DNA from: a virus
Length of the DNA stretch: 63,557 bases
IMG/VR virus record: IMGVR_UViG_3300046782_000096
Location: 1 to 63,557 of that record
Direction: 5' to 3' (one strand)
Positions 27,864 to 37,808 of this stretch are shown piece after piece (the stretch's first letter is position 1; each line of letters opens with the position of its first letter). Position numbers and translations under genes: made by a program. Below the pieces are notes generated by a model. It made no database searches and was not told where the DNA came from. It saw nothing but the letters and a program-made list of their open reading frames with translations.

Positions 27864-29450
27864 TTACGCCAAATCTATTGACGTAGTAGTTACTAAATTT
27901 CTATAGCATCTATATCTAGCATCACCAGAACCAACACCACTTTGATCTGGACCAAAAACAGTTAACCCAATCCATTTTGCTCTATTTCGTAAAAAGTCTT
28001 CTGGAGTATCAGGATTATGTGTATATGGTAAACCTGACGCCGGTATAAGCGTATTTCCACCAGCGCTATAAGGATTAGTAACTATAGTAAGTCTTGACCC
28101 TAAAGATGCAATTTTCATTGCTACAGATGGTGGTGAATGATCTTTTATATTAACATTACTAAAAGCTAAATTCGCTGCAAATCCTGCTTGTCCCATAGGT
28201 TTTCCAAACATTGGTATTTCTGCTAATGTAATCTGACCACCACCAAATAATATAATACCAGCATGTCCAAATCCACTACCTGAAAAACCCGAAGTTGCAT
28301 TACCTGTCTTCGGCATTTCCACATTCACGGCTAAAAACGACAATACTCCATTAGATTCTATAGCGATAGACGATGGAACATACGTAGTAGGACCATCAGA
28401 TGCTTGAAACAAGCTTATTACAATTCGTGGAAACTGTATCTCTGCTGCTAAATATGGATTATTTAGTGTTCCAGATGATGCGCTATAGTCATTAATAGCT
28501 TTAATACATGGATCATCATACGGCTGAATAGTTACAAGTCTATTTCCAACTGATATTAATGTTGAATAATGTACTATACTATCAATGAATGTATGTCCTG
28601 TAACTATACTTGTATCTCTAGGTCCACCACTTATAGGAGCACTATCTGGTGAGTACGTATAAAATGTTTCCCCAAAACGTAACCATATAGTAGCTGTTGT
28701 ACCTTCCGGTATTCGATTCATCGCATGTGCAATTGAATAGAATGGTGCATCATGTGAACCATCTCCAGTAACATCATTTCCTAGTGTTGTAGATACATAC
28801 TGATTTCTAACATCAACTGGTGCTGTTATACCATAATATAAACCACCAGCATCATATTCATCTTTTTGACCAACAAGAGCAGGTGGTAAAACTGGACCTA
28901 AAGGATCATCTACAATAGAAGGTTCATCACGCATTTGTAATAAATTACTAGGATCGTTAGATATTTTTGCATATAACTTAATTGTATTTTCTACCATAAC
29001 TGGTTTAATCGTTTCAGTTTCAACAAATTCCAGCATTCCATTAGCTACAGCAAAAGCACTTAATCCAAATGACCATAAGCCTAAACCGGATTCATGGTAA
29101 GCACACGTAGTAACACCCAATCCATCCGAAAGCTGGAATGTATACTTACCGGTCATATCAATGACCAACACATTATTCCTATTTGATAACTGTACATGCC
29201 GTCCATTTAAGACCATAGGACTAGCATAGTTTTTACCATCTCTTTCGGTAGTAACTGTACAAACAGTAATAGTACTGGCATCATTCAAAAATCCATACGC
29301 TTTTACAATTATAGCTGTCTCAGATACGTCAATAATATGAGACATTAAATTCTTACTACCGGCATGAAAAATCGCATTGGGGGGCTGGTTCTCAGTCCCC
29401 TGTGGATCAACCGGTGTATTGAAAATAGGTATGCCAGTACTAATTTTCAT
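27864..29450 (-). CDS. Tailspike-like beta-helix protein
   Basis: 528 aa. Residues about 215-240 read VSTTLGNDVTGDGSHDAPF.SI..A, the hallmark entry into right-handed parallel beta-helix domains of phage spikes and pectate-lyase-like proteins, followed by about 250 residues of short beta repeats. The N-terminal 200 residues would form the attachment domain. It may bind or degrade surface polysaccharide; I do not see a definite catalytic pair. Confidence 0.65.
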   Translation of the reverse strand: MKISTGIPIFNTPVDPQGTENQPPNAIFHAGSKNLMSHIIDVSETAIIVKAYGFLNDASTITVCTVTTERDGKNYASPMVLNGRHVQLSNRNNVLVIDMTGKYTFQLSDGLGVTTCAYHESGLGLWSFGLSAFAVANGMLEFVETETIKPVMVENTIKLYAKISNDPSNLLQMRDEPSIVDDPLGPVLPPALVGQKDEYDAGGLYYGITAPVDVRNQYVSTTLGNDVTGDGSHDAPFYSIAHAMNRIPEGTTATIWLRFGETFYTYSPDSAPISGGPRDTSIVTGHTFIDSIVHYSTLISVGNRLVTIQPYDDPCIKAINDYSASSGTLNNPYLAAEIQFPRIVISLFQASDGPTTYVPSSIAIESNGVLSFLAVNVEMPKTGNATSGFSGSGFGHAGIILFGGGQITLAEIPMFGKPMGQAGFAANLAFSNVNIKDHSPPSVAMKIASLGSRLTIVTNPYSAGGNTLIPASGLPYTHNPDTPEDFLRNRAKWIGLTVFGPDQSGVGSGDARYRCYRNLVTTTSIDLA

Positions 29451-29459
29451 GTCTTATCC

Positions 29460-29819
29460 TTAAACAATTTCAGCTTTAACTAATAAATTCCAACTACCAA
29501 TCGTAATTGCTGCCGCTGCATTAGTTGAAGGATTAATAAGTGTTGGAATAGTAACAGTAAGTGCTACTGTAATATTAACATTATTAAAGCTTACTGAAGC
29601 CGATGCAGGAGCAACAAAACTAACTCTGTCACCTACTGCATATCCTATATCTGCAACAGTACATCTAAGTTCTAACCATACCTGTTTCGGACGTACTCCA
29701 AGTCCATGAGGAATTACCGTTGTAGTAGTAACTGCATATACATATTCATCTGTATAATATGAGTTTTCCGGTGCTGCATTTTCACGCCCGGTTTGACCTA
29801 CTTTTACTAATGCTGGCAT
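29460..29819 (-). CDS. Small beta-rich structural protein
   Basis: 119 aa, Val/Thr/Ala-rich beta composition throughout with no helices or Cys cluster. Located between the portal and the spike gene, with a 30-bp gap from the portal. Likely a head or spike accessory protein; family unknown. Confidence 0.6.
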   Translation of the reverse strand: MPALVKVGQTGRENAAPENSYYTDEYVYAVTTTTVIPHGLGVRPKQVWLELRCTVADIGYAVGDRVSFVAPASASVSFNNVNITVALTVTIPTLINPSTNAAAAITIGSWNLLVKAEIV

Positions 29820-29849
29820 TGTAAATTACTCCTCTCTACGGTTGTTGAA

Positions 29850-31979
29850 CTACGACCCTGAAGGCATGTTGACTGGTGTCTGGCTCCCTGCCCCGCTAGG
29901 CGGCGCGGTTGGGGCTGTAGGCGACGGCAAGCCCCCCGGCGTGCTTGGGACAGCGGATCGAGCGTCGAGCTTAGGCGCGCTGCTGGAGCCTGTTAGCATG
30001 GCATTAGCCGATGAAGGACTACCACCCGCCATACCTTGTATTAACTGCGCTATCATCTGTGGATTACCACCTACAGAACCTAGACTTGTTAAAAGCGCAC
30101 TTAGTTTATCTGGATTAGGTATAATCTCATCCACTGGTAAACCAGTAGTCTTAAGCACTTCACGTAGTAAAATCTGCATACCTTCTGCTGGTACAAGTGG
30201 TGCAACACCCGGTTGCGGTATAGCATACGGAGCAAGTGCTTGCAATAGCTCAAGAGTTTTAGCTTGTGCCAACTCACGTTGCAGAAGTCCAGTAGCGCCA
30301 CGCGCAATAACTTGAACATCTGCTTTAATATCTGGATCATCATCAAATCGCATATTCATGTTATAATAGAACGTTATTACATCTTCTATAACATCACGAT
30401 CCAAATTTAAAATACTATTCTTAATACCCTTAGCAGCATTAGCCATTAACATGCTAAGACCGCCCATTGTACGACCAGCACCCTGTGCTTGCATATTACC
30501 CATTATATACGGCGGAACACCACTTAAATCATCCGCTATTTGACTAAATTTATCCCATACTTGTAATAATTCCGGTACTACTGTGGGTATAACAAACCAA
30601 CGATAAGCAGGATTACCCTTACCTGTTGGGTCTGTTTCCACATGATATAGTTTATATGGGAATACTTCATCTGGTATTTCTCCAGCAGTTAAACGATCTA
30701 CATCAACTTCACCTACTGGACCAGACGAATAACTCATATTACGTACAATAGACCGCGCAGCAGAGTTAACTACTCTCTGCGTATCTCGTAATATGTCTGC
30801 TAAACCTTCGCCCCATAACGCGCCCGGTACTTTAACAAACGACGATGAGAATATAGGACGTGCTTGTAATGGATACGGATTAATAACCGCTTTAACAGTA
30901 TAGTTATTAATTGTCCAAATCTCGCACTCATACTGTGCCTCCGGGTCTTTTACTAATATATTACGTTCTATAAGATACTTACCCGGTATTTTGCCATTAT
31001 AAATAATTAAATCTAAAGTCTTTCGATCTAAAGTAGGCGTAAATGTGTCTTGAAGAAACTTTCTTTGATAATCCGGCCTTAGTTGTTCTTCAAAACCAGT
31101 ATTAGCATATTTTTCTAATACCGTTCTAATAGTCTCATCATTAAATCCTTGTAGTCCAAGACACAAATGTAATTCATCCATCTGTATCTTACGACGTTCT
31201 ATAAAGAACCGTCCATTCTGTGGAGTAGTACTCTCCATAGATGGATATGCATCAAATGGGCTTATTCTCCGAGATACATAAATTGTATCAACTTTTTCAA
31301 CAACTTTCTTACCATTCCATTCTAGTCTTCTTTTATTCTCTATAACCGGCGCTCGCATAAAAGCCGCTGGAAACGTACAAAAATCTTGTATAAACTCTGC
31401 AAACGCTGGACGCCAATCACCTTCTAATAACTGATCTTCTATTTTTAATTCCATTCCATCACAAGCAGACTTAGCTTTTTCTCTAGCATATTTTAAAGCT
31501 GCGTCTTTAAGCTGTTTCGCTCTAGCACGTAAATCTTCTGGTACACCTGATTGCTGTAACTCTAATTCCAGAGCGTCTACAACTTGCTCTTTCATCCACG
31601 GCGGAAGTTCTGGAATTGGAGTAGGAGATAACGTCCAAGGTTTATCTATCGCACTAAGTAAAATGTCATTAATCCAACTCTCAGCAGCCCGACACTTAAG
31701 AGCAGTAAGACCAATATATACATCAATCGCACCAACAAGTCCTGCGTCTTCTGGATCATATACATACCGTCTTGCTCTTAATGCCCGTAAAAGCCGTTCT
31801 TCTACCCCCGATACCCGGCGATACATTTCTGCTTCAATAAAAGCACTTCTTACATAACGAGCTAAATCATCTTGTATCTCCTCTTGCATTACCGGCGCTA
31901 CCGGTGTTGCCAATGGTGACACGCCTCCCGATGGCGGAGAGGATGGCATGTAACTCATACCAGCAGTTGATAAGCTCAT
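29850..31979 (-). CDS. Portal protein (P22 gp1-like)
   Basis: 709 aa, the long portal class. Residues 30-150 are helical, followed by a beta wing region ([16 protein letters not shown]) and the conserved stem and crown ([13 protein letters not shown]-type segment near 400: [19 protein letters not shown]). The C-terminal 60 residues are a Pro/Ala/Gly tail encoded by a sharply GC-rich patch (about 29875-29995). It forms the dodecameric DNA gate through which the terminase packages. The start overlaps the upstream stop (ATGA). Confidence 0.88.
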   Translation of the reverse strand: MSLSTAGMSYMPSSPPSGGVSPLATPVAPVMQEEIQDDLARYVRSAFIEAEMYRRVSGVEERLLRALRARRYVYDPEDAGLVGAIDVYIGLTALKCRAAESWINDILLSAIDKPWTLSPTPIPELPPWMKEQVVDALELELQQSGVPEDLRARAKQLKDAALKYAREKAKSACDGMELKIEDQLLEGDWRPAFAEFIQDFCTFPAAFMRAPVIENKRRLEWNGKKVVEKVDTIYVSRRISPFDAYPSMESTTPQNGRFFIERRKIQMDELHLCLGLQGFNDETIRTVLEKYANTGFEEQLRPDYQRKFLQDTFTPTLDRKTLDLIIYNGKIPGKYLIERNILVKDPEAQYECEIWTINNYTVKAVINPYPLQARPIFSSSFVKVPGALWGEGLADILRDTQRVVNSAARSIVRNMSYSSGPVGEVDVDRLTAGEIPDEVFPYKLYHVETDPTGKGNPAYRWFVIPTVVPELLQVWDKFSQIADDLSGVPPYIMGNMQAQGAGRTMGGLSMLMANAAKGIKNSILNLDRDVIEDVITFYYNMNMRFDDDPDIKADVQVIARGATGLLQRELAQAKTLELLQALAPYAIPQPGVAPLVPAEGMQILLREVLKTTGLPVDEIIPNPDKLSALLTSLGSVGGNPQMIAQLIQGMAGGSPSSANAMLTGSSSAPKLDARSAVPSTPGGLPSPTAPTAPPSGAGSQTPVNMPSGS

Positions 31980-33529
31980 TGGTTATTACATCCACCTATA
32001 TAATAAAAAATAGCATTACCATCCCAAAAAAACCTAAATATTGAATTCTTTCCTGCAACTAAAGTAGCTCCCGGTGATCCATGAACACTTGCTGGAAACG
32101 TAGGAATACCCGCAACACCTGCATAAACATTAAGAGTAAGTATACCGGGATATAACGGAGGACTAAATGTAAAAGTAAGCGCAGCACTATTATTTGGAGC
32201 AATAGCCTGAATAGAACCATTATTCCAAGCAATATTACTTGTTGTGGTAGTTATACCATTATCATAAAACTGGTAATATAAATTAGCAAGTAAAACATCA
32301 GTAAACGTTTTCCGTCCAGAAGGCAATACTTGATTACCGGGAATAATTACACCACCAAAAGTTGCACTTGCTGGCTGTAAATTAAGAACTGTTCCTGATA
32401 TCGAAGCCGCATTAGCATTCGGAGTAACACCAATAGCACTAAGTGCATTAATTCCTGCACCACCGGGAAAATTTGCTGCGGTAATATTACCACTAAAAGC
32501 AGCACTACCAGCAATTTGTAGTCTATTTACGCCATCATCTACATTAGTACCTATACAAATTCGTCCAGTAGATACAGTATTTAAAACACCTGTATTACCA
32601 AAACCGTAAATAATATTTTGTATATTAAGTTGACCATTCGCTGTCGCACTAGGAAGATTAATATTGTAACCAATACATATATTTTGGGCACCAGTAGTTA
32701 CATTAACTGCACTTAAAGAACCTAATATAGTATTACTAGCCCCACTTGAAAGCGCTACACCAGCTTGATAACCAATTAAAGTGTTACTATTAGCAGTAGT
32801 TAAGCTATTACCACTAGCAGCACCTATACAAGTATTTCTATTTCCAGTAAGAGTAAAATTACCAGCAGACAATCCTAAAAACGTATTTGGTTGTACACCA
32901 CCACCAAACGTATGTAAAAGACTATTTCCACCTTGATTAATAACACCAGTAATACCATCAGAAGTAGTTTGAATTAGTTCTATTGATTTTTGTATATAAA
33001 CTGAATCATTAAATGTTTTACTTCCAGCAAACGTCTGTGCTATTGCCGTCATTACACCGGGAAAAGACTGGTTCGCTGGTTGTAAAGTTAAAACTCCTGC
33101 TGCTATAGTACCAGCAAACGCATTCGGTGCAGCCCCTACAGCAGCGAGACTCGCAATACCAGTAGCGCCAGTAGCACCGGTGGCACCTGTAGGACCAGTA
33201 GTACCTGTAGCACCAGTAGGTCCAGCACCAGTAGCCCCGGTAGGCCCAGTAGGCCCAATAGAACCAGTTGTACCTGTAGCACCTGTTGCCCCCTGTAAAC
33301 CTATTCCTGTAGCTCCTGTAGCTCCTGTTGGACCTTGTACGCCTATTCCGGTAGCGCCTGTAGGCCCGGTAGCACCTATTCCCGTTGCGCCTGTAGCTCC
33401 TGTTGGACCCGGTAAGCCTATGCCTGTAGCGCCTGTTGGACCCGTTGGTCCTGCGCCGGTAGCTCCCGTTGCGCCCGTTGCTCCGGTCGCACCTACACCA
33501 ACAGCAGGGAGCGCAGAACTACTACCCAT
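31976..33529 (-). CDS. Collagen-like fibre protein with NTxIG-type repeats
   Basis: 517 aa. Residues about 12-125 are an uninterrupted run of Gly-X-Y triplets, mostly GATG and GPTG, that should form a collagen-like triple helix. They are followed by a module [13 protein letters not shown]...LQPANQ.F.GV...F.GSKTF.D, then NTFLG/NTCIG/NTLIG/NTILG repeats like those of trimeric adhesins. A second copy of the first module follows near 370-420, then a C-terminal beta domain. Likely a trimeric head or tail fibre. Overlaps the portal start. Confidence 0.75.
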   Translation of the reverse strand: MGSSSALPAVGVGATGATGATGATGAGPTGPTGATGIGLPGPTGATGATGIGATGPTGATGIGVQGPTGATGATGIGLQGATGATGTTGSIGPTGPTGATGAGPTGATGTTGPTGATGATGATGIASLAAVGAAPNAFAGTIAAGVLTLQPANQSFPGVMTAIAQTFAGSKTFNDSVYIQKSIELIQTTSDGITGVINQGGNSLLHTFGGGVQPNTFLGLSAGNFTLTGNRNTCIGAASGNSLTTANSNTLIGYQAGVALSSGASNTILGSLSAVNVTTGAQNICIGYNINLPSATANGQLNIQNIIYGFGNTGVLNTVSTGRICIGTNVDDGVNRLQIAGSAAFSGNITAANFPGGAGINALSAIGVTPNANAASISGTVLNLQPASATFGGVIIPGNQVLPSGRKTFTDVLLANLYYQFYDNGITTTTSNIAWNNGSIQAIAPNNSAALTFTFSPPLYPGILTLNVYAGVAGIPTFPASVHGSPGATLVAGKNSIFRFFWDGNAIFYYIGGCNNQ

Positions 33530-33837
33530 TACGGTTGTAACACCACATAATCAATGCCTATTAATGTGTGTCCACTAGGTGGGACTGTACTAGGCGCACC
33601 TACTGTAACCCAAGACTCTTCTACTCCTCCTGCTACATACCAGCCACGATTTTTGTATTTATAGACTGTTGCACCAGAAGTACCCGGATTAGTGGCTTCA
33701 GTACTAAATAATGAAACTCCTCCAACACCAATAAGTAAGTAACCATCATCTTTACTAGCAGTCATCTCACTACTAAAAAGCTGCGCCATAGTAGTACTTG
33801 CGCCTGCATTCTGTAAGTAGCCATCACGCGCTGTCAC
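33529..33837 (-). CDS. Small fibre-associated protein
   Basis: 102 aa, beta-rich with Gly/Ser/Thr ([21 protein letters not shown]) and a C-terminal hydrophobic strand. Overlaps both neighbours by a few bases; probably a fibre or decoration component. No family recognised. Confidence 0.6.
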   Translation of the reverse strand: MTARDGYLQNAGASTTMAQLFSSEMTASKDDGYLLIGVGGVSLFSTEATNPGTSGATVYKYKNRGWYVAGGVEESWVTVGAPSTVPPSGHTLIGIDYVVLQP

Positions 33838-34844
33838 GACAAATTCACCGGTCCATTATTCCAAGGCATAACAACTTGTCCGATTTGTATAAATTGATTA
33901 ATTGGTGTACCGGTTGCAGGATATACATCACCAGTAGCTATACCACTAGAACCAACCCACATATCTTGGAACGTACCCAGTCTACCTCTACCCCCCACAG
34001 ACATTCCACATGCAGCCATTGGAAATAAATCCCATGCCCCACTTATTTCACTTGGTATTGCAAGAGCTGACGCAGATTCCCATGATGCATTTACTGTTGT
34101 TGAAACACCATTATGGTTTGATGTTCCAGCATTAATTAATGCAAGTCCAGCACTTGGAGTAAACCCTATAACTCCTCCATTAGCATACCCCGGCGTTCCT
34201 GCTGTTGGATTTGCTAATTTATCAATAAATCCAGCCATTACAAGATTACCACCAGCAAAAATTATAATACGTGTACACTGTCCATCCGTTGTTTCTTCAA
34301 TTGTCCATCGCATTGCCAAATCAGTAGAAAAATTTGGTGTATTACTTGCTATAACTGCTACTGCATCCGTCGCAGTTGGATCATTTGAAGTAGTTCCACC
34401 AGTAAATCCAGCATTAGAAATTGCATATCTAAAGTTTTGTTGATTACCACCACTAACAGGAGATAATGAAATTAAAATCTGAGTTGTAGATAAAATTGCC
34501 GGTTGTCCTAAAACTATCCATGAATGCGCGCCGCCCGCTTGATTCCATACTAGGTTAGAATCAGTAACCCAACGATCAACACCATCACCCGGCACACCAG
34601 CAGTTACACTATTACAACTATATTTCACATTCCAAGGAAATAAACCAATAGCAAGCATCTGATTTTTAATTGTTCGCCATAATAGACGCATATCAGCAAG
34701 ATTAGCTCCTTGCGCTGCTATAAGATTGTTGCAATTAAATTGCCAACTCTTAGAGTAAACTGGAAGCGCAAAAGGAGTTATAATCGCCTTTTCTTGTGGA
34801 AGAATTAGCTTTTTATCTGGTACAATAATCTTACGGGTAACCAT
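33834..34844 (-). CDS. Structural (fibre/decoration) protein
   Basis: 336 aa. ATG at 34844 is chosen because it overlaps the upstream stop (TAATG); an earlier GTG (34865) is possible. Mostly beta, with repeated Gly/Thr/Asn loops and few charged residues, like virion surface proteins. No motif identifies the exact role. Confidence 0.62.
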   Translation of the reverse strand: MVTRKIIVPDKKLILPQEKAIITPFALPVYSKSWQFNCNNLIAAQGANLADMRLLWRTIKNQMLAIGLFPWNVKYSCNSVTAGVPGDGVDRWVTDSNLVWNQAGGAHSWIVLGQPAILSTTQILISLSPVSGGNQQNFRYAISNAGFTGGTTSNDPTATDAVAVIASNTPNFSTDLAMRWTIEETTDGQCTRIIIFAGGNLVMAGFIDKLANPTAGTPGYANGGVIGFTPSAGLALINAGTSNHNGVSTTVNASWESASALAIPSEISGAWDLFPMAACGMSVGGRGRLGTFQDMWVGSSGIATGDVYPATGTPINQFIQIGQVVMPWNNGPVNLS

Positions 34845-35815
34845 TACGGCTGTATCTCCAACCACGATCCACGGTTAGTTACTTGATCACCAGCCGTAGT
34901 AATCCAACAACGTGTAGTGAATATGCCCGCGACCGCCCCCGGTCTAAATGCTGTAGATACATCTACAGTCACTAGCGTAGCATTTAAACCAGCAGTTGTA
35001 GGCGTACTAGCTATAATCACTGGTGATCCTGCCCCGGTTTCACGTAATAAATCTCCACCTACTAAGTTTGCCCCGTTTGTTGTCTCTAATAACATGCAAA
35101 GCTTAACTATAGATGCTGCACCTAATCCCCAACTAGCATCATTCGGATCAAAATATTTAGACCCTAACGCAAGTTTAGTTGTAGCATCATACTTTGAAGA
35201 CTGTGTTGAATCACTAAAGGTAAAAGGATATTTTCTCGGAACTGGCGCGGCTGATACAGTCAAGCCACGCATGTTAAAAAAGTAACCGCTATTCGGATAA
35301 TCAGCCCATATAAGCGGTTTAGATACTTGACCTACTGCTATAGGTTCTGTAAGTGTAAGCGCTCCCGGTGTTATTGGACTTAAAAAGTAAACAGAATTAG
35401 GCGTTAAGCCTGTAAAGACAAGTAAAGTAGGATCAATGTAACCACCATAACAAATAGTAAACGTATTAGCATCTATTACGGCTACTACTATTCCTACTAC
35501 TTCAGCGTTTACTGCATTATTAGCTTGTGCTTTTGTGTAAGTACCAGCACCACTTAATCTAACAACATTACCTACCAGTAATCCATGTGCTGTCTGTATT
35601 ATATTCTCTACAAAATCAGTACCACTACCCCCGCTACCACCCCCTCCACCTGTAGTTCCTTTAACTGTTCCTGTTATAAGTGATACACCAGAACCCAAAT
35701 TTTGTAGCGCATTTACAATAAAAGCAACACTATTACCATCATTAAGTCCATTAAAACGTAATGTACCCTGTCCATTAGGGTATACTTCTCCCTCAAATAA
35801 AAGATTTAAAGACAT
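34844..35815 (-). CDS. Structural (fibre) protein
   Basis: 323 aa. A Gly-rich hinge (GTTGGGGGSGGSGT at about 54-67) separates an N-terminal domain from a beta domain containing HGL.VGN.VRLSG.GTYTKAQANNA, a motif also found in other phage fibre proteins where it forms a small beta unit. Likely a tail or head fibre. Confidence 0.62.
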   Translation of the reverse strand: MSLNLLFEGEVYPNGQGTLRFNGLNDGNSVAFIVNALQNLGSGVSLITGTVKGTTGGGGGSGGSGTDFVENIIQTAHGLLVGNVVRLSGAGTYTKAQANNAVNAEVVGIVVAVIDANTFTICYGGYIDPTLLVFTGLTPNSVYFLSPITPGALTLTEPIAVGQVSKPLIWADYPNSGYFFNMRGLTVSAAPVPRKYPFTFSDSTQSSKYDATTKLALGSKYFDPNDASWGLGAASIVKLCMLLETTNGANLVGGDLLRETGAGSPVIIASTPTTAGLNATLVTVDVSTAFRPGAVAGIFTTRCWITTAGDQVTNRGSWLEIQP

Positions 35816-36114
35816 TATCTTTGCTTAACATTCACATACACACCGCAAAGACCAGCAGTAATTGTCTTATCAAATACGTAAAATGTACCACCTTGAAGAT
35901 ATAAAGATGGAACAGTGGCAGTCAGTTTAATAGCAACACCCGCAGCATCTGTAAGCACTTTATTTGTTGACCCCGCTACAACCGAAATATTTACTACTTC
36001 TGCTGCTGCTAAATTATCTGCACTTACATGAAACCCATCACATCCCCTTGCATCAAATACAGGAGACGTTTTAGCCGCAGTCTGTGGTGAAATATAAGCA
36101 AAGTCAGCAGACAT
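35815..36114 (-). CDS. Small beta-barrel-like structural protein
   Basis: 99 aa, strong ribosome site (GGAGAGGATA before ATG). Beta-rich with two Cys and a conserved-looking RGCDGFHVS segment. The size and composition fit a decoration or minor virion protein. Coupled to the next gene. Confidence 0.6.
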   Translation of the reverse strand: MSADFAYISPQTAAKTSPVFDARGCDGFHVSADNLAAAEVVNISVVAGSTNKVLTDAAGVAIKLTATVPSLYLQGGTFYVFDKTITAGLCGVYVNVKQR

Positions 36115-36123
36115 TATCCTCTC

Positions 36124-36282
36124 CTAAATTTTACCCAATATAAGTAAAATAATAAGAATTACAACAATTAAACCTAAACCACCACTAGGAAAGTACCCCC
36201 AGTTTGCACTGTGCGGCCAAGTAGGTAACGCGCCAATAAGTATCAATATTAAAACAATTAAAAGGATAGTACCTAATGACAT
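36124..36282 (-). CDS. DUF3309-like small membrane protein
   Basis: 52 aa, preceded by AGGAGA. The sequence MSLGTILLIVLI...GALPTWPHS..WGY.PSGGLGL followed by a second hydrophobic helix closely matches the DUF3309 pattern of short proteobacterial membrane proteins. It has two transmembrane segments with the conserved PTWPHS turn between them. It lies next to a coiled-coil/membrane protein in the region where phage lysis genes often lie, so it may act as a holin-like or membrane-modifying factor; its role is unknown. Probably host-derived. Confidence 0.75.
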   Translation of the reverse strand: MSLGTILLIVLILILIGALPTWPHSANWGYFPSGGLGLIVVILIILLILGKI

Positions 36283-36291
36283 AATACTCTC

Positions 36292-36543
36292 CTATTTCAT
36301 AAATACAAACTTAACCAAAGTAGCAACAATAGCTGCCACAGCACCCACAATAGCCGCAATACTAAACAAAATTTTCCACTTTACTCTAGCTGTTGCAATT
36401 GCTGTGACAACTAATGTTTTTAGATCATTATGACTAGTGACTAAGCCATCAATCTTACTCTCTATCCTTAACTCTACTTTCTCATGGCTTTCTTCTAGGA
36501 TTTTGGTCCTAGCTTGCAAGTCAGCTATGTCTCTATCGGGCAT
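36292..36543 (-). CDS. Coiled-coil plus C-terminal membrane helix; XhlA-like holin candidate
   Basis: 83 aa. Residues 1-45 form a charged coiled coil (DLQARTKILEESHEKVELRIESKID) and residues about 57-80 a single transmembrane helix ending FVFMK. This is the layout of haemolysin XhlA-type phage membrane proteins that assist holin and endolysin. No other clear holin is present, which makes it a reasonable lysis candidate. Confidence 0.6.
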   Translation of the reverse strand: MPDRDIADLQARTKILEESHEKVELRIESKIDGLVTSHNDLKTLVVTAIATARVKWKILFSIAAIVGAVAAIVATLVKFVFMK

Positions 36544-37124
36544 TATTTAACAGCTTTCTTTACCGGACCACCCTCTGTAGGAGTCGCAGCAGGAGTATAA
36601 ATACCCTGCCGTACATCACTGATTAAAGACTCAAATGCTAATTCCTTAGCATCCGCTGGACCCTTTTCCGAACTAGTCTGTCCAAGGAAACTACTATCCC
36701 CTTCATTGAAATTAGCTGCAAAACCTAATCCTTTAAGCGCTTGTGCGCGACCCGCTACATAACCCCACACAACCGGAAGCAAACGACGACCACCAAAAAA
36801 TACACCTGCCGAAACGCAAGATAACTGGATACTACGCTTCTGTTCTTCATCAAGCTCTTTCTGATAATCACGTAGTGTCGCAGCCCATGCACAATGATTA
36901 ACAGTATCCTTAGCCCAATTAAGAGCAATCTTCTGCTGGTCCTTGGTATCCCAGTTATAAGACCCTGCAAATGCAATAACACTAGCAACACCCAATGACT
37001 GTACTAAACCTCCCGGTCCATTCGGTGCGCTCGCATATCCTACCGGATACGCCGGGTCTTGCGGTAAATCCGATACATCTTCGAGTTTCGGTAAACGCAT
37101 ACGTAAAGCTTCTACATGTTCCAT
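36543..37124 (-). CDS. Hypothetical protein with two hydrophobic segments
   Basis: 193 aa. Hydrophobic stretches near residues 38-56 and 104-128 flank a charged helical region (RDYQKELDEEQKRSIQ); the C-terminus is Pro/Thr-rich and ends in Lys. It heads a small cluster with the XhlA-like and DUF3309-like genes. It could be membrane associated; no family recognised. Confidence 0.6.
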   Translation of the reverse strand: MEHVEALRMRLPKLEDVSDLPQDPAYPVGYASAPNGPGGLVQSLGVASVIAFAGSYNWDTKDQQKIALNWAKDTVNHCAWAATLRDYQKELDEEQKRSIQLSCVSAGVFFGGRRLLPVVWGYVAGRAQALKGLGFAANFNEGDSSFLGQTSSEKGPADAKELAFESLISDVRQGIYTPAATPTEGGPVKKAVK

Positions 37125-37188
37125 GACATTAGTTCCTTTATATTAAAAGTGGGGGAAACGCGCACGGACAACCCCGGCGCGGGGTAGC

Positions 37189-37217
37189 TCCTTACCACAA
37201 AAATTGCCCCTTGTCAA
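37189..37217 (-). promoter_or_regulatory. Possible leftward promoter
   Basis: Minus-strand TTGACA (37217-37212), 17-bp spacer, then TAAGGA as a poor -10 (37194-37189). It lies in the 143-bp gap before the membrane-protein cluster. A GC-rich palindrome CCCCGGCGCGGGG follows within the presumed leader. The -35 is perfect but the -10 is weak, so this is tentative. Confidence 0.35.
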
Positions 37218-37267
37218 GCTGGAAAATCAATAACTTGGAAATTCAGTTGTCCCCGAACCCCTGCGAA

Positions 37268-37678
37268 CTACTCCGCTAGGTTTGGCCTAGCCCATACGGT
37301 CGCATCCTCACCGGGAGCATAGTAGTTTGGTCTTGTACCTTGTTTCATAAAACCATAATGCAATAATAAAGCTATTACTTCAGTACTACTCTTATGTGTT
37401 TCAGCCCATAACGTATCTATTCCTGCTTCCAGTGCTTCTTTTTTCCACTGGTTATAAAGCATTAAAGCTGCATATGGATTACTCGTTGCTATATTACGTG
37501 CATGACCTTTATCAGCTACTCCATAGCCTAAAATTTTACCATTTTCTTCAACTACCGCAACTCTATGACCAAGACGTACAGCTTGATAAAAACTAATACG
37601 ATCCCAAGGTTTAAATTTTTTGTTCTCCAGTACCATCACTTGGTCTAAGTCCTCCGGTACCATGTCTCGAATCTGCAT
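37268..37678 (-). CDS. GNAT-family acetyltransferase (RimI-like)
   Basis: 136 aa. N-terminal IRDMVPEDLDQVMVLE, central VVEENGKILGYGVAD and C-terminal LLHYGFMKQGTRPNYY...EDATVW follow the RimI-type N-acetyltransferase order. The usual RxxGxG/A acetyl-CoA loop is not visible; its place is taken by NIATSNPYAAL. The enzyme may therefore be altered or inactive. It lies between the terminase and membrane-protein genes and overlaps the upstream zinc-finger gene by 68 bp. Confidence 0.7.
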   Translation of the reverse strand: MQIRDMVPEDLDQVMVLENKKFKPWDRISFYQAVRLGHRVAVVEENGKILGYGVADKGHARNIATSNPYAALMLYNQWKKEALEAGIDTLWAETHKSSTEVIALLLHYGFMKQGTRPNYYAPGEDATVWARPNLAE

Positions 37679-37808
37679 GTTGCTCCTTACATTTCTCTAA
37701 GTGTTTAGCTATTTTACTTCTCGCATGTTTCATGTCTATTCCACGAAAAGTCAATCGCTTCATACAGTAAGGACAAGTCACTCTTTCCCAAGCTAATTTT
37801 ATGCCCAT
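37611..37808 (-). CDS. Small C2HC zinc-finger protein
   Basis: 65 aa. CPYC at residues 12-15 and H-x4-C near 36-41 (KHLEKC) make a C2HC finger; the tail is polar. Starts inside the end of terminase (10-bp overlap) without a strong ribosome site, and its end overlaps the acetyltransferase start. Possibly a terminase partner or HNH-like relic; function unknown. Confidence 0.6.
   Translation of the reverse strand: MGIKLAWERVTCPYCMKRLTFRGIDMKHARSKIAKHLEKCKEQHADSRHGTGGLRPSDGTGEQKI

Noticed and set aside
29842-30315. 157-aa plus-strand frame opposite the portal C-terminus
   Set aside because: Produced by the GC-rich patch in the portal gene; no ribosome site and wrong strand for the operon.
31976-33529. 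Diversity-generating retroelement target in the fibre
   Set aside because: No reverse transcriptase and no template/variable repeat pair seen in the window.
33180-33578. Open frame on the plus strand opposite the collagen-like gene
   Set aside because: It is the complement of Gly-X-Y codons, which yields a Val/Ala/Pro repeat; no ribosome site and the minus frame clearly encodes a fibre.
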